DNA of 64,000 bases from Sphingomonas sp. Y57. GTDB lineage: Bacteria; Pseudomonadota; Alphaproteobacteria; Sphingomonadales; Sphingomonadaceae. Each line of letters starts with the position of its first letter. Position 1 is the stretch's first letter. The stretch spans positions 146,063 to 210,062 of the forward strand of contig NZ_LDES01000038.1 in assembly GCF_001015195.1 (NCBI RefSeq), written 5' to 3'. Below the pieces are notes generated by a model. That model had not been told where the DNA came from. It searched no databases and saw only the letters and a list, made by a program, of their open reading frames with translations. A program made the position numbers and the translations under genes. This document shows, piece by piece, positions 47,394 to 58,406 of the stretch.

Positions 47394-49469
47394 ATGGCGG
47401 AATATCCCGGAGAAAAGACCTATCCCAATATCTTTCGGCCCCTCACGCTGAAAAGCCTGACGCTGCGCAACCGTATCATGCAGTCGGCTCATGCGAAGGG
47501 CTTCCACAAGAAGGAAGGTGTCACCAACAACCGGGATCGATATTATGCCGAGGCGCGCGCGAAGGGTGGGGTCGCTCTGCTCACCACGGGCAACCGGCTG
47601 ATACACCCCACGTCGAACACCTTCATGCGCGGCTTCTCCTACGGCTACCGCCAGGACATGGTCGATAGAGATCGTGCCATGACCGACGCGGTGCATCGCA
47701 ACGGCGGCTATATTTTCGCGCAGCTCAACCATTTCGGGGTGAATGGATCGACCACCTCGATGGACGACTACCGGGTACTCTGGTCGGCATCCAACGTGAA
47801 GTCGCCTGCCTTCGGCGAAATGGCGAAGGCCGTCGAGCCGGAGGATATGGAGGAGCTACGCGTCGGCTGGGTACGATCGGCGGAGTTCGCGAAGGCGGCG
47901 GGGTTCGACGGCGTGGAGGTGCATCTAGCCCACAGCTACTTGCTCGAGCAGTTCATCTCGCCGCTCTTCAACAAGCGCACCGACGAATATGGAGGCAGCC
48001 TCGAAAACCGACTGCGCTTCCCTCGCGAAGTGATCGCTCGGGTACGCGAGGCGGTCGGCCCCGATTACGTCGTTGGTGTTCGTATGCCGCTCGACGAGAT
48101 GGTCCCCGGGGGGCTCGATATCGAGGAATGGGTGTCGGTCGGTCGCCGGCTCGCGGAAGATGGTCTGATCGATTACGTGACCGTTTCGGCCGGTACCTAC
48201 CATGTGCCGCAATATATGATCCCGCCCGCCGATGTGAGCTCGGGCTGGCTTATCGATCGCTGCCGCCGGCTCAAGGCCGCCTGCCCCTCGCTCGCGATTT
48301 TCCTGGTCGGCAACGTCGACAACCCGCGCCTTGCGGAGCAGGCGCTGGCCGAGGGCGTATGCGACATGGTGGCGATGACGCGGCCGAACATCGCCGACCC
48401 CGATCTCGCCACCAAGCTTCGCGAGGGCCGCGAGGACGACGTGATCCACTGCATTCGCTGCAATCAGGGTTGCATCGGTCGTCTGTTCGACGGTGGCCCG
48501 ATCACCTGCATCCTCAATCCTGCCACCGGGCGCGAGGAGCTGTTCAACGATCGCACGATCACCCCAGCCGAGAAGCCGGGCCACTGGGTGGTGGTCGGCG
48601 GCGGTACGGCGGGCCTGAAAAGCGCCGAGACGCTGGCGCGGCGCGGCCATCGCGTGACCGTTCTCGAGAAGGAAGAAGTGCTCGGCGGGCAGGTGAATCT
48701 GATCCTCAAGACGAAGCGTCCGAGCTTCGCCCATATCGCCGAGGATCTCGTGCACCAGATTCGCAAGCATGGCGGCGAGATCCGCACCGGCGTGCGCGCG
48801 GACATGGAGACGGTGACCGCGCTGGAGCCTGACGGCGTGATCATCGCGACCGGGGCGCGGCCCGACACGAGCGGCTTCAACATCGTCAATGCCGCGGTCG
48901 ACCGGCTGGCCGGTGTCGACCAGGCAAATGTCGTCACCGGCTGGCAGGCGATCGAGAATCCCGACTCGGTGGGCGAGAATGTGTTGATCCTCGACGACGA
49001 CGGAACGCGCTACGTGGCGGGTCTTGCCGAGCTGCTGCTCGAACGCGGCAAGGCGGTTCGCATCGTAAGCCGCCAGCAGGCCCTGTTCACCCGGATGAAC
49101 ACCACGCTCGATCTGCCCGTGATGCTCCAGCGGCTCTTGTCCGCGGGGCTGGAGTTCACGCCGAATTCCTGGGCAAGCCGGATCGAAGGTCGGTCGGCCC
49201 ACCTCTTTAACATTTATTCGGGCGGCGAAAGCGCGATCGACGGGATCGACAGCTTCGTGCTGACCACAGGCAACCTGCCGGTCGATGATCTCTATTTCGA
49301 ACTCAAGGCACGGCTGCCGAACGTACACCGCGTCGGTGACGCCGTCGCGCCGCGCCGGCTGGAACATGCGATCTACGAAGGCTTCCTTGCCGGGCTCGAG
49401 CGGTTCGATAACTGGTCGAAATATATTGAGCCGGGCGAGCTCGAAAACTTCCAGCCGTTTACCAACTAG
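47394..49469 (+). CDS. Old-yellow-enzyme/TMADH-type FMN, Fe-S and FAD ene-reductase
   Basis: 691 aa, three domains. An N-terminal FMN TIM barrel (NIFRPLTLKSLTLRNRIMQS; FDGVEVHLAHSYLLEQFISP; YGGSLENRLRFPREV) is followed by a [4Fe-4S] segment, CIRCNQGCIGRLFDGGPITC, and a C-terminal FAD/NAD domain with VVVGGGTAGLKSAETLARRG. This build matches 2,4-dienoyl-CoA reductase, 2-enoate reductase and trimethylamine dehydrogenase. Which substrate applies cannot be told. Ribosome site GAGGTGACGCG before ATG. Third positions look less GC-biased than in the neighbours, in line with possible transfer. Next to an AraC regulator. Confidence 0.85.
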   Translation: MAEYPGEKTYPNIFRPLTLKSLTLRNRIMQSAHAKGFHKKEGVTNNRDRYYAEARAKGGVALLTTGNRLIHPTSNTFMRGFSYGYRQDMVDRDRAMTDAVHRNGGYIFAQLNHFGVNGSTTSMDDYRVLWSASNVKSPAFGEMAKAVEPEDMEELRVGWVRSAEFAKAAGFDGVEVHLAHSYLLEQFISPLFNKRTDEYGGSLENRLRFPREVIARVREAVGPDYVVGVRMPLDEMVPGGLDIEEWVSVGRRLAEDGLIDYVTVSAGTYHVPQYMIPPADVSSGWLIDRCRRLKAACPSLAIFLVGNVDNPRLAEQALAEGVCDMVAMTRPNIADPDLATKLREGREDDVIHCIRCNQGCIGRLFDGGPITCILNPATGREELFNDRTITPAEKPGHWVVVGGGTAGLKSAETLARRGHRVTVLEKEEVLGGQVNLILKTKRPSFAHIAEDLVHQIRKHGGEIRTGVRADMETVTALEPDGVIIATGARPDTSGFNIVNAAVDRLAGVDQANVVTGWQAIENPDSVGENVLILDDDGTRYVAGLAELLLERGKAVRIVSRQQALFTRMNTTLDLPVMLQRLLSAGLEFTPNSWASRIEGRSAHLFNIYSGGESAIDGIDSFVLTTGNLPVDDLYFELKARLPNVHRVGDAVAPRRLEHAIYEGFLAGLERFDNWSKYIEPGELENFQPFTN

Positions 49470-49480
49470 AGCGGTCTTCG
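49464..49480 (+). repeat. Right copy of the short direct repeat (AACTAGAGCGGT)
   Basis: AACTAGAGCGGTCTTCG begins inside the last codons of the ene-reductase gene (its TAG is part of the repeat). It is spaced 3210 bp from the left copy. GAGCG (49470-49474) is also echoed by CGCTC further on, giving weak dyad symmetry. Confidence 0.5.
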
Positions 49481-49523
49481 GCTGACTGAATCGCTCATCC
49501 CACGGAGCGGGTGTTCCGGTTCA

Positions 49524-49555
49524 CATCCCTGCTGGCGAGGAGGCCAGCAGGGATG
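49524..49555. terminator. Perfect 13-bp hairpin between ene-reductase and sufA
   Basis: CATCCCTGCTGGC (49524-49536), loop GAGGAG and GCCAGCAGGGATG (49543-49555) are exact complements between two convergent genes. No T-run follows on either strand, so it is a structural terminator candidate rather than a classical one. Confidence 0.55.
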
Positions 49556-49571
49556 ATCGCGCTGAAAAGCT

Positions 49572-49925
49572 CTAGACCGTGAAGCTCTCGCCGCAGCCGC
49601 AGCTGCCTTTGGCATTGGGGTTGTTGAAGACGAAGCCGGCCGTAAAGTCGTCCTCGACCCAGTCCATCGTCGAACCGATCAGATAGAGCAGCGATCCGCC
49701 ATCGACGTAGAATGTGCCGCCGGGGGTCTCGATCTTCTCGTCGAACGGGTCGGCCTCGGTCACATAGTCGACCGAATAGGCGAGGCCCGAGCATCCGCGG
49801 CGCGGGGTCGACAGCTTGACCCCGACCGTGCCCTCGGGTGCAGACGCCATCAGCGTGGCGATGCGCGCCTCCGCCGACGGAGTCAGGATCAGCGCGGCAG
49901 GGCGCGGGCGGGTGGTGGTCGTCAT
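49572..49925 (-). CDS. sufA: A-type Fe-S carrier (SufA/ErpA-like)
   Basis: 117 aa from ATG 49925, with GGAG nine bases upstream. The HesB/IscA fold carries three cluster-binding Cys: Cys45 in PRRGCSGLAYSVDY and Cys109/Cys111 in KGSCGCGESFTV. It accepts clusters from SufBCD and passes them to apoproteins. Last gene of the suf operon, 69 bp after sufT. Confidence 0.92.
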   Translation of the reverse strand: MTTTTRPRPAALILTPSAEARIATLMASAPEGTVGVKLSTPRRGCSGLAYSVDYVTEADPFDEKIETPGGTFYVDGGSLLYLIGSTMDWVEDDFTAGFVFNNPNAKGSCGCGESFTV

Positions 49926-49994
49926 CGTTTCAAACTCCAAACCGACTATGCCCCTGAATCGGTCGACAAGGAAAATGGGAGCGGCGAGCCAGGC

Positions 49995-50468
49995 TTACAA
50001 CATCCCCAGTTCGAGCTTGGCCTCATCCGACATCTTCTGCGGGTCCCACGGCGGGTCCCAGACCAGGTTGACCTCGGCCGATCCGACGCCCGGTACCGCG
50101 CCGACGCGCAGCTCGACCTCGCCCGGCATGGATTCGGCGACCGGACAGTGCGGGGTGGTCAGCGTCATCGTCACCACGACATGGTTGTCCGCGGTGATGT
50201 CGACCCCGTAGATCAGCCCCAGCTCGTAGATGTTCACCGGGATCTCGGGGTCGTAGATCTCCTTGAGCGCGGCGATCACGCCCTCATAGACGTCGCCGCC
50301 GGGCTCGCCCGCGCCCGTCTCGGCGGGTTTCTGCGACAGGAAGCCTTCGAGATAATCGGGCTTGCGGGCGCTCTCTTCCGTCGTATCGACGCGTGCCTTG
50401 GGCGGCGACGGCACCGCGTCGACCTCCTCGATCTCGATCTTCCCGGTCTCGTTCATCGCTTCGTCCAT
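49995..50468 (-). CDS. sufT: SUF-associated DUF59/MIP18 protein SufT
   Basis: 157 aa. An acidic, disordered N-terminal 50 residues precede the DUF59 domain: EIYDPEIPVNIYELGLIYGV and MTLTTPHCPVAESMPGEVEL with the conserved Cys. SufT-type proteins help mature Fe-S proteins, mainly [4Fe-4S], in bacteria. Its ATG is one base after the sufS stop. The Asp-Pro-Glu and Thr-x-Pro-x-Cys motifs are intact. Confidence 0.9.
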   Translation of the reverse strand: MDEAMNETGKIEIEEVDAVPSPPKARVDTTEESARKPDYLEGFLSQKPAETGAGEPGGDVYEGVIAALKEIYDPEIPVNIYELGLIYGVDITADNHVVVTMTLTTPHCPVAESMPGEVELRVGAVPGVGSAEVNLVWDPPWDPQKMSDEAKLELGML

Positions 50469-50469
50469 C

Positions 50470-51684
50470 TCACCCGAAAATCCGCGTCACCCGTTCGATT
50501 CCCCGCGCCAGCGCGGCGACGTCGTCATCGTCATTGTAGATGCCGAAGCTCGCCCGCGCGGTGGCCGGAACGTCGAGATGCTCCATCAGCGGCTGGGCGC
50601 AATGGTGCCCGGCCCGGATCGCCACGCCTTCCTCGTCCAATATGGTGCCGATGTCGTGGGGATGCACCCCCTCGATCGCGAAGGAGACGATGCCCGCCGC
50701 ATCCTCGGGCCCGAACAGACGCACGCTGTTGACCCCCGACAGCGCCGCGCGCGCCCTGCGCACCAGCGCCGCCTCATGGGCATGGATGAAGGGCAGGCCG
50801 ATCGATTCGACATAATCGATCGCGGCGTGGAGGCCGAGCGCACCGACGATGTTGGGCGTCCCCGCCTCGAATCGCTGCGGCGCCGGCGCCCAGGTCGTCT
50901 TGGCGAAGGTGACACGGTCGATCATCGATCCGCCGCCCTGATAGGGGGCCATCGCGTCGAGCAATTCGGCCTTCGCCCATAGCACGCCGATCCCGGTCGG
51001 CCCGTAGAGCTTATGCCCCGAGAAGACGTAGAAGTCGCACCCGATCGCCGCCACATCCGCGCCGATCCGTGGCACCGCCTGGCAGCCGTCGATCAATATC
51101 CTCGCGCCGACCCGATGCGCCAGTTCGGTCGCGCGGCGGGCGTCGAGCACCGAGCCGAGCACGTTCGATACATGGGCGAGCGCCACCAGCTTGTGGCGCT
51201 CGGTCAGCATCGCCTCCGCCGCGTCAAGGTCGATGCGGCCGTCGGCGGTGAGCGGGCAGACGTCGATTTCAACGCCGGTCCGCTCCTGGATGAGCTGCCA
51301 CGGCACGATGTTCGAATGATGCTCGAGCTGCGACAGCAGGATGCGGTCGCCCGGCTTGAGATTCGCGACGCCCCAGCTCTGTGCGACAAGGTTGATCGCC
51401 TCGGTCGCGCCACGCACGAACACCACCTCGTCGGCGCTGCGGGCATTAAGGAAGCGAGCGACCCGCTGGCGCGCCGCCTCATAGGCGATCGTCATGTCGG
51501 CCGAGCGACGATAGACGCCGCGGTGGACTGTCGCATAGTCGCGGCCATAAGCCCGTGCGATCGCGTCGATCACCGCCTGCGGTTTCTGCGCGGTCGCGGC
51601 GGTGTCGAGATAGTGCCACCCGTCCGGTATTGCTGGGAAATCGGCGCGGCGGCTCAGTTCGGCGATGTCTACGACGCTGCTCAT
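50470..51684 (-). CDS. sufS: Cysteine desulfurase SufS
   Basis: 404 aa PLP enzyme. VFVRGATEAINLVAQSWG, VLIDGCQ-like ARILIDGCQAVPRI, the PLP Lys in FYVFSGHKLYGPTGIGVLW, and the catalytic Cys in IRAGHHCAQPLMEHL are all present. It mobilises sulfur from cysteine for cluster assembly on SufBCD. No SufE or SufU partner gene is in this operon. Its ATG overlaps the sufD stop (ATGA). Confidence 0.95.
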   Translation of the reverse strand: MSSVVDIAELSRRADFPAIPDGWHYLDTAATAQKPQAVIDAIARAYGRDYATVHRGVYRRSADMTIAYEAARQRVARFLNARSADEVVFVRGATEAINLVAQSWGVANLKPGDRILLSQLEHHSNIVPWQLIQERTGVEIDVCPLTADGRIDLDAAEAMLTERHKLVALAHVSNVLGSVLDARRATELAHRVGARILIDGCQAVPRIGADVAAIGCDFYVFSGHKLYGPTGIGVLWAKAELLDAMAPYQGGGSMIDRVTFAKTTWAPAPQRFEAGTPNIVGALGLHAAIDYVESIGLPFIHAHEAALVRRARAALSGVNSVRLFGPEDAAGIVSFAIEGVHPHDIGTILDEEGVAIRAGHHCAQPLMEHLDVPATARASFGIYNDDDDVAALARGIERVTRIFG

Positions 51685-52763
51685 ATGCGCTCCTCCAGCC
51701 AGGCTTCGGCCGCGGCCTGGAAGGCGTCGCGGACGGGTTCGTCGCCGATCCGGGACATGGCGTCGGCGATGAACGCCTGGGTCAGCAGCGCGCGGGCGCG
51801 ATCGGGGGTGATCCCGCGCGACGTCATGTAGAACAGCGCCTGCGCATCGAGCTCACCGACCGTCGCGCCATGAGCGCACTTCACGTCGTCGGCGAAGATT
51901 TCCAGCTCGGGCTTGAGGTTCACCGTCGCGGTGCGCTTGAGCATCAGCCCGCGCAGGCTCTGCTCGCCGTCGGTCTTCTGCGCGTCGCGTGCCACCTCGA
52001 CCCGCGCCGCCATGCTGGCCGTCGCCTGGTCGTCGGCGACCGCGCGCCAGAGCTGGCGGCTGGTGCCTTCGGGCTGCGCGTGGCGGACGACCACCGCGGC
52101 GTCGTGGTGCTGGCTGTCGCGGGCGAGCAGCGCGCCACCATGCTCGGCATAGGCGCCGGCGCCGTCGAGGGTGATGAAGGCGTCGAGCCGGCTGCCGCCC
52201 GCGCCCGCGCCCAGGATGGTGGTGACGAGGCTCGCGCCCGCACCCAGCACCGCCTCGTCGCGCAACGAGGTGAAGCCTGATGCCTGGACCAGCCGGATCG
52301 CCCGCATCAGCCGCGCCGAGCGGCCCAGTTCGATCCGGGTCAGACGGTTGGCCCAGCCGTCGCCGACATAGGTCTCGACGATGCTTGCCTGTGCGTCCTC
52401 GGCCATCACGATTCGCGCCGGGACGTGGTTCGCGCCGCCTGCCGCGACATGCACGATCTCGATCGCGCCGGGCGGCGTCGCGCCGTCCCTGTGCAGCGCC
52501 AGCGTCCAGCCGTCGCCGCTGGCGAGCCGCGCGAGAGGATGGGTCGACGTCGCGTCGACCGTGCCGGTCGTCACCGGGCCCGGCCGGCTGCGGCTCGCGT
52601 CGAACCTGCCATCGACGAACAGCAGGCGGGGGCCGTCGCCGATCCAATGCGAATCGAGGCCGTCCGCGACGCCTGTAGCGGGTGCTACGGACAGCGCCTG
52701 GAGGCCCGACAGGTCCGACCAGCGCCAGGCTTCCTCACGGGTCGAGGGGAGGGCGAGGGTCAT
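51681..52763 (-). CDS. sufD: Fe-S assembly scaffold protein SufD
   Basis: 360 aa from ATG 52763 (GGGAGGGG five bases upstream); the earlier frame to 52814 would run into sufC. The C-terminal beta-helix has the SufBD signature KPELEIFADDVKCAHGATVG with the conserved Cys-His; LDAQALFYMTSRGI follows. The N-terminal third is divergent and Gly/Ala-rich, as is common for SufD. With SufB and SufC it forms the scaffold complex. 31 bp after sufC. Confidence 0.93.
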   Translation of the reverse strand: MTLALPSTREEAWRWSDLSGLQALSVAPATGVADGLDSHWIGDGPRLLFVDGRFDASRSRPGPVTTGTVDATSTHPLARLASGDGWTLALHRDGATPPGAIEIVHVAAGGANHVPARIVMAEDAQASIVETYVGDGWANRLTRIELGRSARLMRAIRLVQASGFTSLRDEAVLGAGASLVTTILGAGAGGSRLDAFITLDGAGAYAEHGGALLARDSQHHDAAVVVRHAQPEGTSRQLWRAVADDQATASMAARVEVARDAQKTDGEQSLRGLMLKRTATVNLKPELEIFADDVKCAHGATVGELDAQALFYMTSRGITPDRARALLTQAFIADAMSRIGDEPVRDAFQAAAEAWLEERI

Positions 52764-52794
52764 ATGAACCCCTCCCAAAGGAGTGCGCCGGTCT

Positions 52795-53538
<744 letters not shown>

Positions 53539-53577
53539 TGTTACTTTCCAGCGGGGTGACGGTTGCGGGGGAAGGGA

Positions 53578-55050
<1,473 letters not shown>

Positions 55051-55053
55051 ATC

Positions 55054-55458
55054 TCAGGCTCTCGAGAGGGTTGCGAGGCTCACGCCGCCCAGCGCGCCAC
55101 GAATGGTGTCGTTGACCACGCCCCAGTGCGGCTTGACGCGGCAGGCGCTTTCCAGCCCGCAGTCGTGCCGCTGGTCGTCGACGCAGGCGGTCATCGCGAT
55201 CGGCCCCTCGACCGCCTCGACGATGTCGGCGAGGCTGATCGCGCCGGGATCCCGCGCCAGGCGGAAGCCGCCGCCGGTGCCGCGCGCCGAGGCGAGCAGG
55301 CCGGCCTGGGCGAGGCGCCCCATCAGCTTCTGCGCGGTCGGCAGAGGCACGCCGGTCTCGTCGGACAGCAGCGTCGCGGTCAGCCGTTCGCCGGCGCCGT
55401 GGCGGGCGGCGGCGGAGAGCATGACGACGGCATAGTCGGCCAGGCTGGACAGGCGCAT
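55054..55458 (-). CDS. Rrf2/IscR-type Fe-S-sensing regulator of the suf operon
   Basis: 134 aa. A winged helix (MRLSSLADYAVVMLSAAARH; LPTAQKLMGRLAQAGLL) is followed by Cys92, Cys100, Cys106 and His111 (CVDDQRHDCGLESACRVKPH), which match in place the three Cys and one His that ligate the IscR cluster, with slightly wider spacing. It should sense Fe-S status and adjust suf transcription. First gene of the operon, with a symmetric element 12 bp before its ATG. Confidence 0.92.
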   Translation of the reverse strand: MRLSSLADYAVVMLSAAARHGAGERLTATLLSDETGVPLPTAQKLMGRLAQAGLLASARGTGGGFRLARDPGAISLADIVEAVEGPIAMTACVDDQRHDCGLESACRVKPHWGVVNDTIRGALGGVSLATLSRA

Positions 55459-55470
55459 CGCGTTCTCGAT

Positions 55471-55528
55471 CCCAATCGGACTGATTCGATCCGATTGGGC
55501 AGATGGGCTCGGGAGCGGCCCAGGTCAA
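55471..55528 (-). promoter_or_regulatory. suf promoter candidate and symmetric operator
   Basis: On the minus strand TTGACC (55528-55523), 17 bp, CATCTG (55505-55500) is a modest sigma-70 match. Immediately downstream CCCAATCGGA and TCCGATTGGG (55471-55480 and 55490-55499) form a perfect 10-bp inverted repeat with a nine-base spacer, placed over the expected transcription start and 12 bp before the regulator ATG. That is a fitting place for autorepression. Confidence 0.65.
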
Positions 55529-55547
55529 GGGCGGATATCCACCTTTT

Positions 55548-55636
55548 GCCGGGATGACGCGGAGGCCGGGATCTCGGGAGAGGGGAGAAGGGGCGAGGCA
55601 GGAGCCGCCTGAGATGCCGGCCTCCGCCGGCATGAC
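55548..55636. repeat. Dispersed ~85-bp palindromic intergenic repeat, copy 4
   Basis: ATCTCGGGAGAGGGGAGAAG, CGAGGCAGGAGCCGCCTGAG and the right arm ATGCCGGCCTCCGCCGGCAT are well kept; the left arm is rearranged (GCCGGGATGACGCGGAGG). Lies between the suf promoter and pyrD. Confidence 0.75.
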
Positions 55637-55694
55637 GTGAGAGAAGGCAACTTCACCCATGACGGCGCGGCCCTGTCCCGCTAAGCGGGCGTCC

Positions 55695-56729
55695 ATGTCG
55701 CTCTATGCCGCCCTCCGCCCGCTGATTTTCACCGTCGAGGCCGAACGCGCCCACCGCGCGACGATCCGCGCGCTGCGGCTCCGGCCACGCACCGGGCTGC
55801 CCGTGGCGGACCCGCGCCTCGCGATCGATGTCGCCGGGCTGCGCTTCCCCAACCCGGTCGGCCTCGCGGCTGGCTTCGACAAGGACGCGCAGGTGCCCGA
55901 CGCGATCCTCGCGCTCGGTTTCGGTTTTGCGGAGGTAGGGACGCTCACGCCCTTTCCGCAGTCCGGCAATCCGCGCCCGCGCCTGTTCCGGCTGGTCGAG
56001 GACCGCGCGGTGATCAACCGCATGGGCTTCAACAATGGCGGCCAGGCCGCCGCGCTCGAACGGCTGCTTCGCCGCAACGAGAGGCCGGGCATCGTCGGGG
56101 TCAATATCGGCGCGAACAAGGATGCCGCCGACCGGATCGCCGATTATGCCAATGGCGTGCGGGTGATGGCCGGCGTGGCGCGCTACCTGACGGTCAATAT
56201 ATCCTCGCCGAACACCCCGGGGCTGCGCGCGCTGCAGGATCGCGGCGCGCTGACCGCTCTGCTCGACGCGGTGACGGACGCACGCCCGGTGGACGGACCG
56301 CCTGTCTTCCTGAAGGTCGCACCCGATCTCGAGCCCGCCGACATCGACGATATCGCCGAGATCGCGGCGGTGCACCGGCTCGACGGGCTGATCGTCTCGA
56401 ACACCACCATCTCGCGCCCGCCGCTGCGTAGCCCTCATGCCGGCGAGAGCGGCGGATTGTCGGGGGTGCCGCTCCGCGACCTGGCGCAGCAGCGGCTCGT
56501 CGATTTCCGCAAGGCCACCGGCGGCGCCATCCCGCTGATCGCGGCGGGCGGCATCGCCTCGGCGGCCGACGCCTATGCCCGCATCCGGGCGGGCGCGAGC
56601 CTGGTCCAGCTTTATTCGGCGCTGGTCTATGAGGGGCCTGGCCTGGCGAAACGGATCAATGCGGGGCTGGTCGAGCTGCTCGACCGTGACGGCTTCGCGA
56701 CGATCGGGGACGCCGTCGGTCGGGGTTGA
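55695..56729 (+). CDS. pyrD: Dihydroorotate dehydrogenase (quinone), class 2
   Basis: 344 aa from ATG 55695; a start at 55659 adds 12 residues without support. The N-terminal helical segment for membrane/quinone contact precedes the barrel. NPVGLAAGFDKDAQ, NRMGFNNGGQAAALERLL, LTVNISSPNTPGLRALQ (catalytic Ser region) and IAAGGIASAADAYARI are the class 2 signatures. It oxidises dihydroorotate to orotate in pyrimidine synthesis with FMN and ubiquinone. Single gene, converging with the EAL gene. Confidence 0.95.
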   Translation: MSLYAALRPLIFTVEAERAHRATIRALRLRPRTGLPVADPRLAIDVAGLRFPNPVGLAAGFDKDAQVPDAILALGFGFAEVGTLTPFPQSGNPRPRLFRLVEDRAVINRMGFNNGGQAAALERLLRRNERPGIVGVNIGANKDAADRIADYANGVRVMAGVARYLTVNISSPNTPGLRALQDRGALTALLDAVTDARPVDGPPVFLKVAPDLEPADIDDIAEIAAVHRLDGLIVSNTTISRPPLRSPHAGESGGLSGVPLRDLAQQRLVDFRKATGGAIPLIAAGGIASAADAYARIRAGASLVQLYSALVYEGPGLAKRINAGLVELLDRDGFATIGDAVGRG

Positions 56730-56749
56730 CCGGCCGGGTAAGCGGAGGG

Positions 56750-58333
56750 TCAGCTCAGGGCCGAGCCCGCCAGCACTCCGTCGCTCCCGGCATTGCGGCT
56801 CTGACGGTAGGCCGCGAATTCGGCGGCTGGCAAAGCCCGCGAATAAAGCCACCCCTGTGCGAGCCGTACCCCGGCAGCCCTGAGATAGGCCTCCTGCTCC
56901 CATGTCTCGACACCTTCGGCGATGATGCGGAGCTTCAGTCCGTGCGCCATGTCGATGATGTGCGGCGTCACCGTGCTGGTCGCGGCGTCGGTGGCGATCG
57001 TCTCGACGAATGATTTGTCGATCTTGAGGGCGTCGAGCGGCAGGCCCTGGAGGAGGGACAGGCTCGAATAGCCCGTGCCGAAATCGTCGATCGCGACCAT
57101 GTGCCCCGCCGCCCGCGCCGCCTCGACCGCGCTGGTTGCCATTTCGGTGCGAATGAAGCCCTGCTCGGTCGCCTCCAGCCAGATCTGCGACGGCTCGACT
57201 CCGGCGCGTGCCAGCGCCTCGGCCAGAATGGGCAGGAAGCGCCCGCTCTCCAGGTCTCGCGCGGAGATGTTGATCGATATGTGCAGGTCGCGGTCGGCGC
57301 GCAGCTGCGGCCCCTGGTCGTCTATGACGCGCTCGATCAGCAGGTCGGTGAGCGTGGAGATCAGGCCCGATTCCTCGGCCAGCGGGATGAACAGGTCGGG
57401 CCGGATCCAGCGGCCGTCGGGTCGGCGCCAGCGCAGCAGGGCCTCGGCGGCGACGCAGCGGCCGTCCGCGAGATCGATGATCGGCTGGTAATGCACAACG
57501 AACTCGCGATTGCGGATCGCGATGGCCAGTTCCTTCTCGGGCGACAGCCGCTGGCGCGATACCCAGATAACGATCCCAACCAGGAGGGTCGAGACGAGCA
57601 GGCCCATCGGCAGCAGGAGCAGATAGTCGTTCTGCAGCCGGGCGAGCGCCTGGGCGCGATCGCCGAAGGCGAAGGCGGTCAGCGGCCCCTCGCGCAGCGA
57701 CGCGAAGACGTGGCGTTCGTCGATGCCCTCCGTCGTGTCCGCGGCCAGCGTGCGGAGCAGCCCCGGGTCGGTCTTGCCCGACAGGGCGACGGCCCGGCCC
57801 GGCCCGGCGGCGATGCCGAGCGTCATATGGGTATCGGTCAGGACGTCGACGAGGCGCTCGGGCTTGATCAGGGCGGTGTAGTCGCCATGGCTCATCGCCA
57901 GCATCGGCTGGCTCCGGAAGGTGCGCGGCTGGATGTTGAGGACCAGGGCGAACCCACCGCCCAGATCGAGGTCGGGCGGGGTCCGTGGGACGCGCAGCCG
58001 GATCGGGCCGAGGCTGGTGCAGACGAGGCGGCCATCGCGGAAATAGCCGATTTCCTCGACATTCCGCGCGTCCATGGCGATCTGGCGCAGCTGCGCGATA
58101 TGCTCGGGGGAGCATTCGGTACCGGGCGGCGCCCCGGCATCGACCAGCGCCTGCCGGGCGTCGGCGAACACCCGTTTCGTGCGCATCAGCGTCCAGCGGG
58201 CATATTCCGCCATGTGCCGCTGCTCGGCCGCGATCGCCCGGACGCGCAGCAGGTGGGCGACCGCGACCATCGGCAGCAGGCCCGCCAGGATAGCGAGACA
58301 GGCCGCGACAATCAGGATCGTCCGTCTTCGCAT
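56750..58333 (-). CDS. Membrane c-di-GMP phosphodiesterase, CSS-motif plus EAL
   Basis: 527 aa from ATG 58333; 58363 is also possible. Helix 1 (TILIVAACLAILAGLLPMVA), a periplasmic domain of about 200 residues with two Cys 31 residues apart (TECSPEH and LVCTSLG), helix 2 (LLLLPMGLLVSTLLVGIVIW), then an EAL domain: AAEALLRWRRPDG, INISARD, EATEQGF, DDFGTGYSSLSLL, LKIDKSFV, AEGVETWEQ. The main metal and substrate residues are kept, so hydrolysis of c-di-GMP is likely. In CSS-motif enzymes the Cys pair senses periplasmic thiol redox state. Downstream of aceA on the same strand, but separated by a terminator. Confidence 0.87.
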   Translation of the reverse strand: MRRRTILIVAACLAILAGLLPMVAVAHLLRVRAIAAEQRHMAEYARWTLMRTKRVFADARQALVDAGAPPGTECSPEHIAQLRQIAMDARNVEEIGYFRDGRLVCTSLGPIRLRVPRTPPDLDLGGGFALVLNIQPRTFRSQPMLAMSHGDYTALIKPERLVDVLTDTHMTLGIAAGPGRAVALSGKTDPGLLRTLAADTTEGIDERHVFASLREGPLTAFAFGDRAQALARLQNDYLLLLPMGLLVSTLLVGIVIWVSRQRLSPEKELAIAIRNREFVVHYQPIIDLADGRCVAAEALLRWRRPDGRWIRPDLFIPLAEESGLISTLTDLLIERVIDDQGPQLRADRDLHISINISARDLESGRFLPILAEALARAGVEPSQIWLEATEQGFIRTEMATSAVEAARAAGHMVAIDDFGTGYSSLSLLQGLPLDALKIDKSFVETIATDAATSTVTPHIIDMAHGLKLRIIAEGVETWEQEAYLRAAGVRLAQGWLYSRALPAAEFAAYRQSRNAGSDGVLAGSALS

Positions 58334-58406
58334 CCGCTGTCCCGTCCCCCCGAGTCGGGCCATCCTGACGCCGATCGCGGGGATTAGGCAAAGATATTCA
58401 TCACCG

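Noticed and set aside
49560..49585. CTCTAGACCG near the sufA stop as a third copy of the AACTAGAGCGGT repeat in inverse orientation
   Set aside because: The match is short and falls on the sufA stop codon context, so chance is the simpler explanation.
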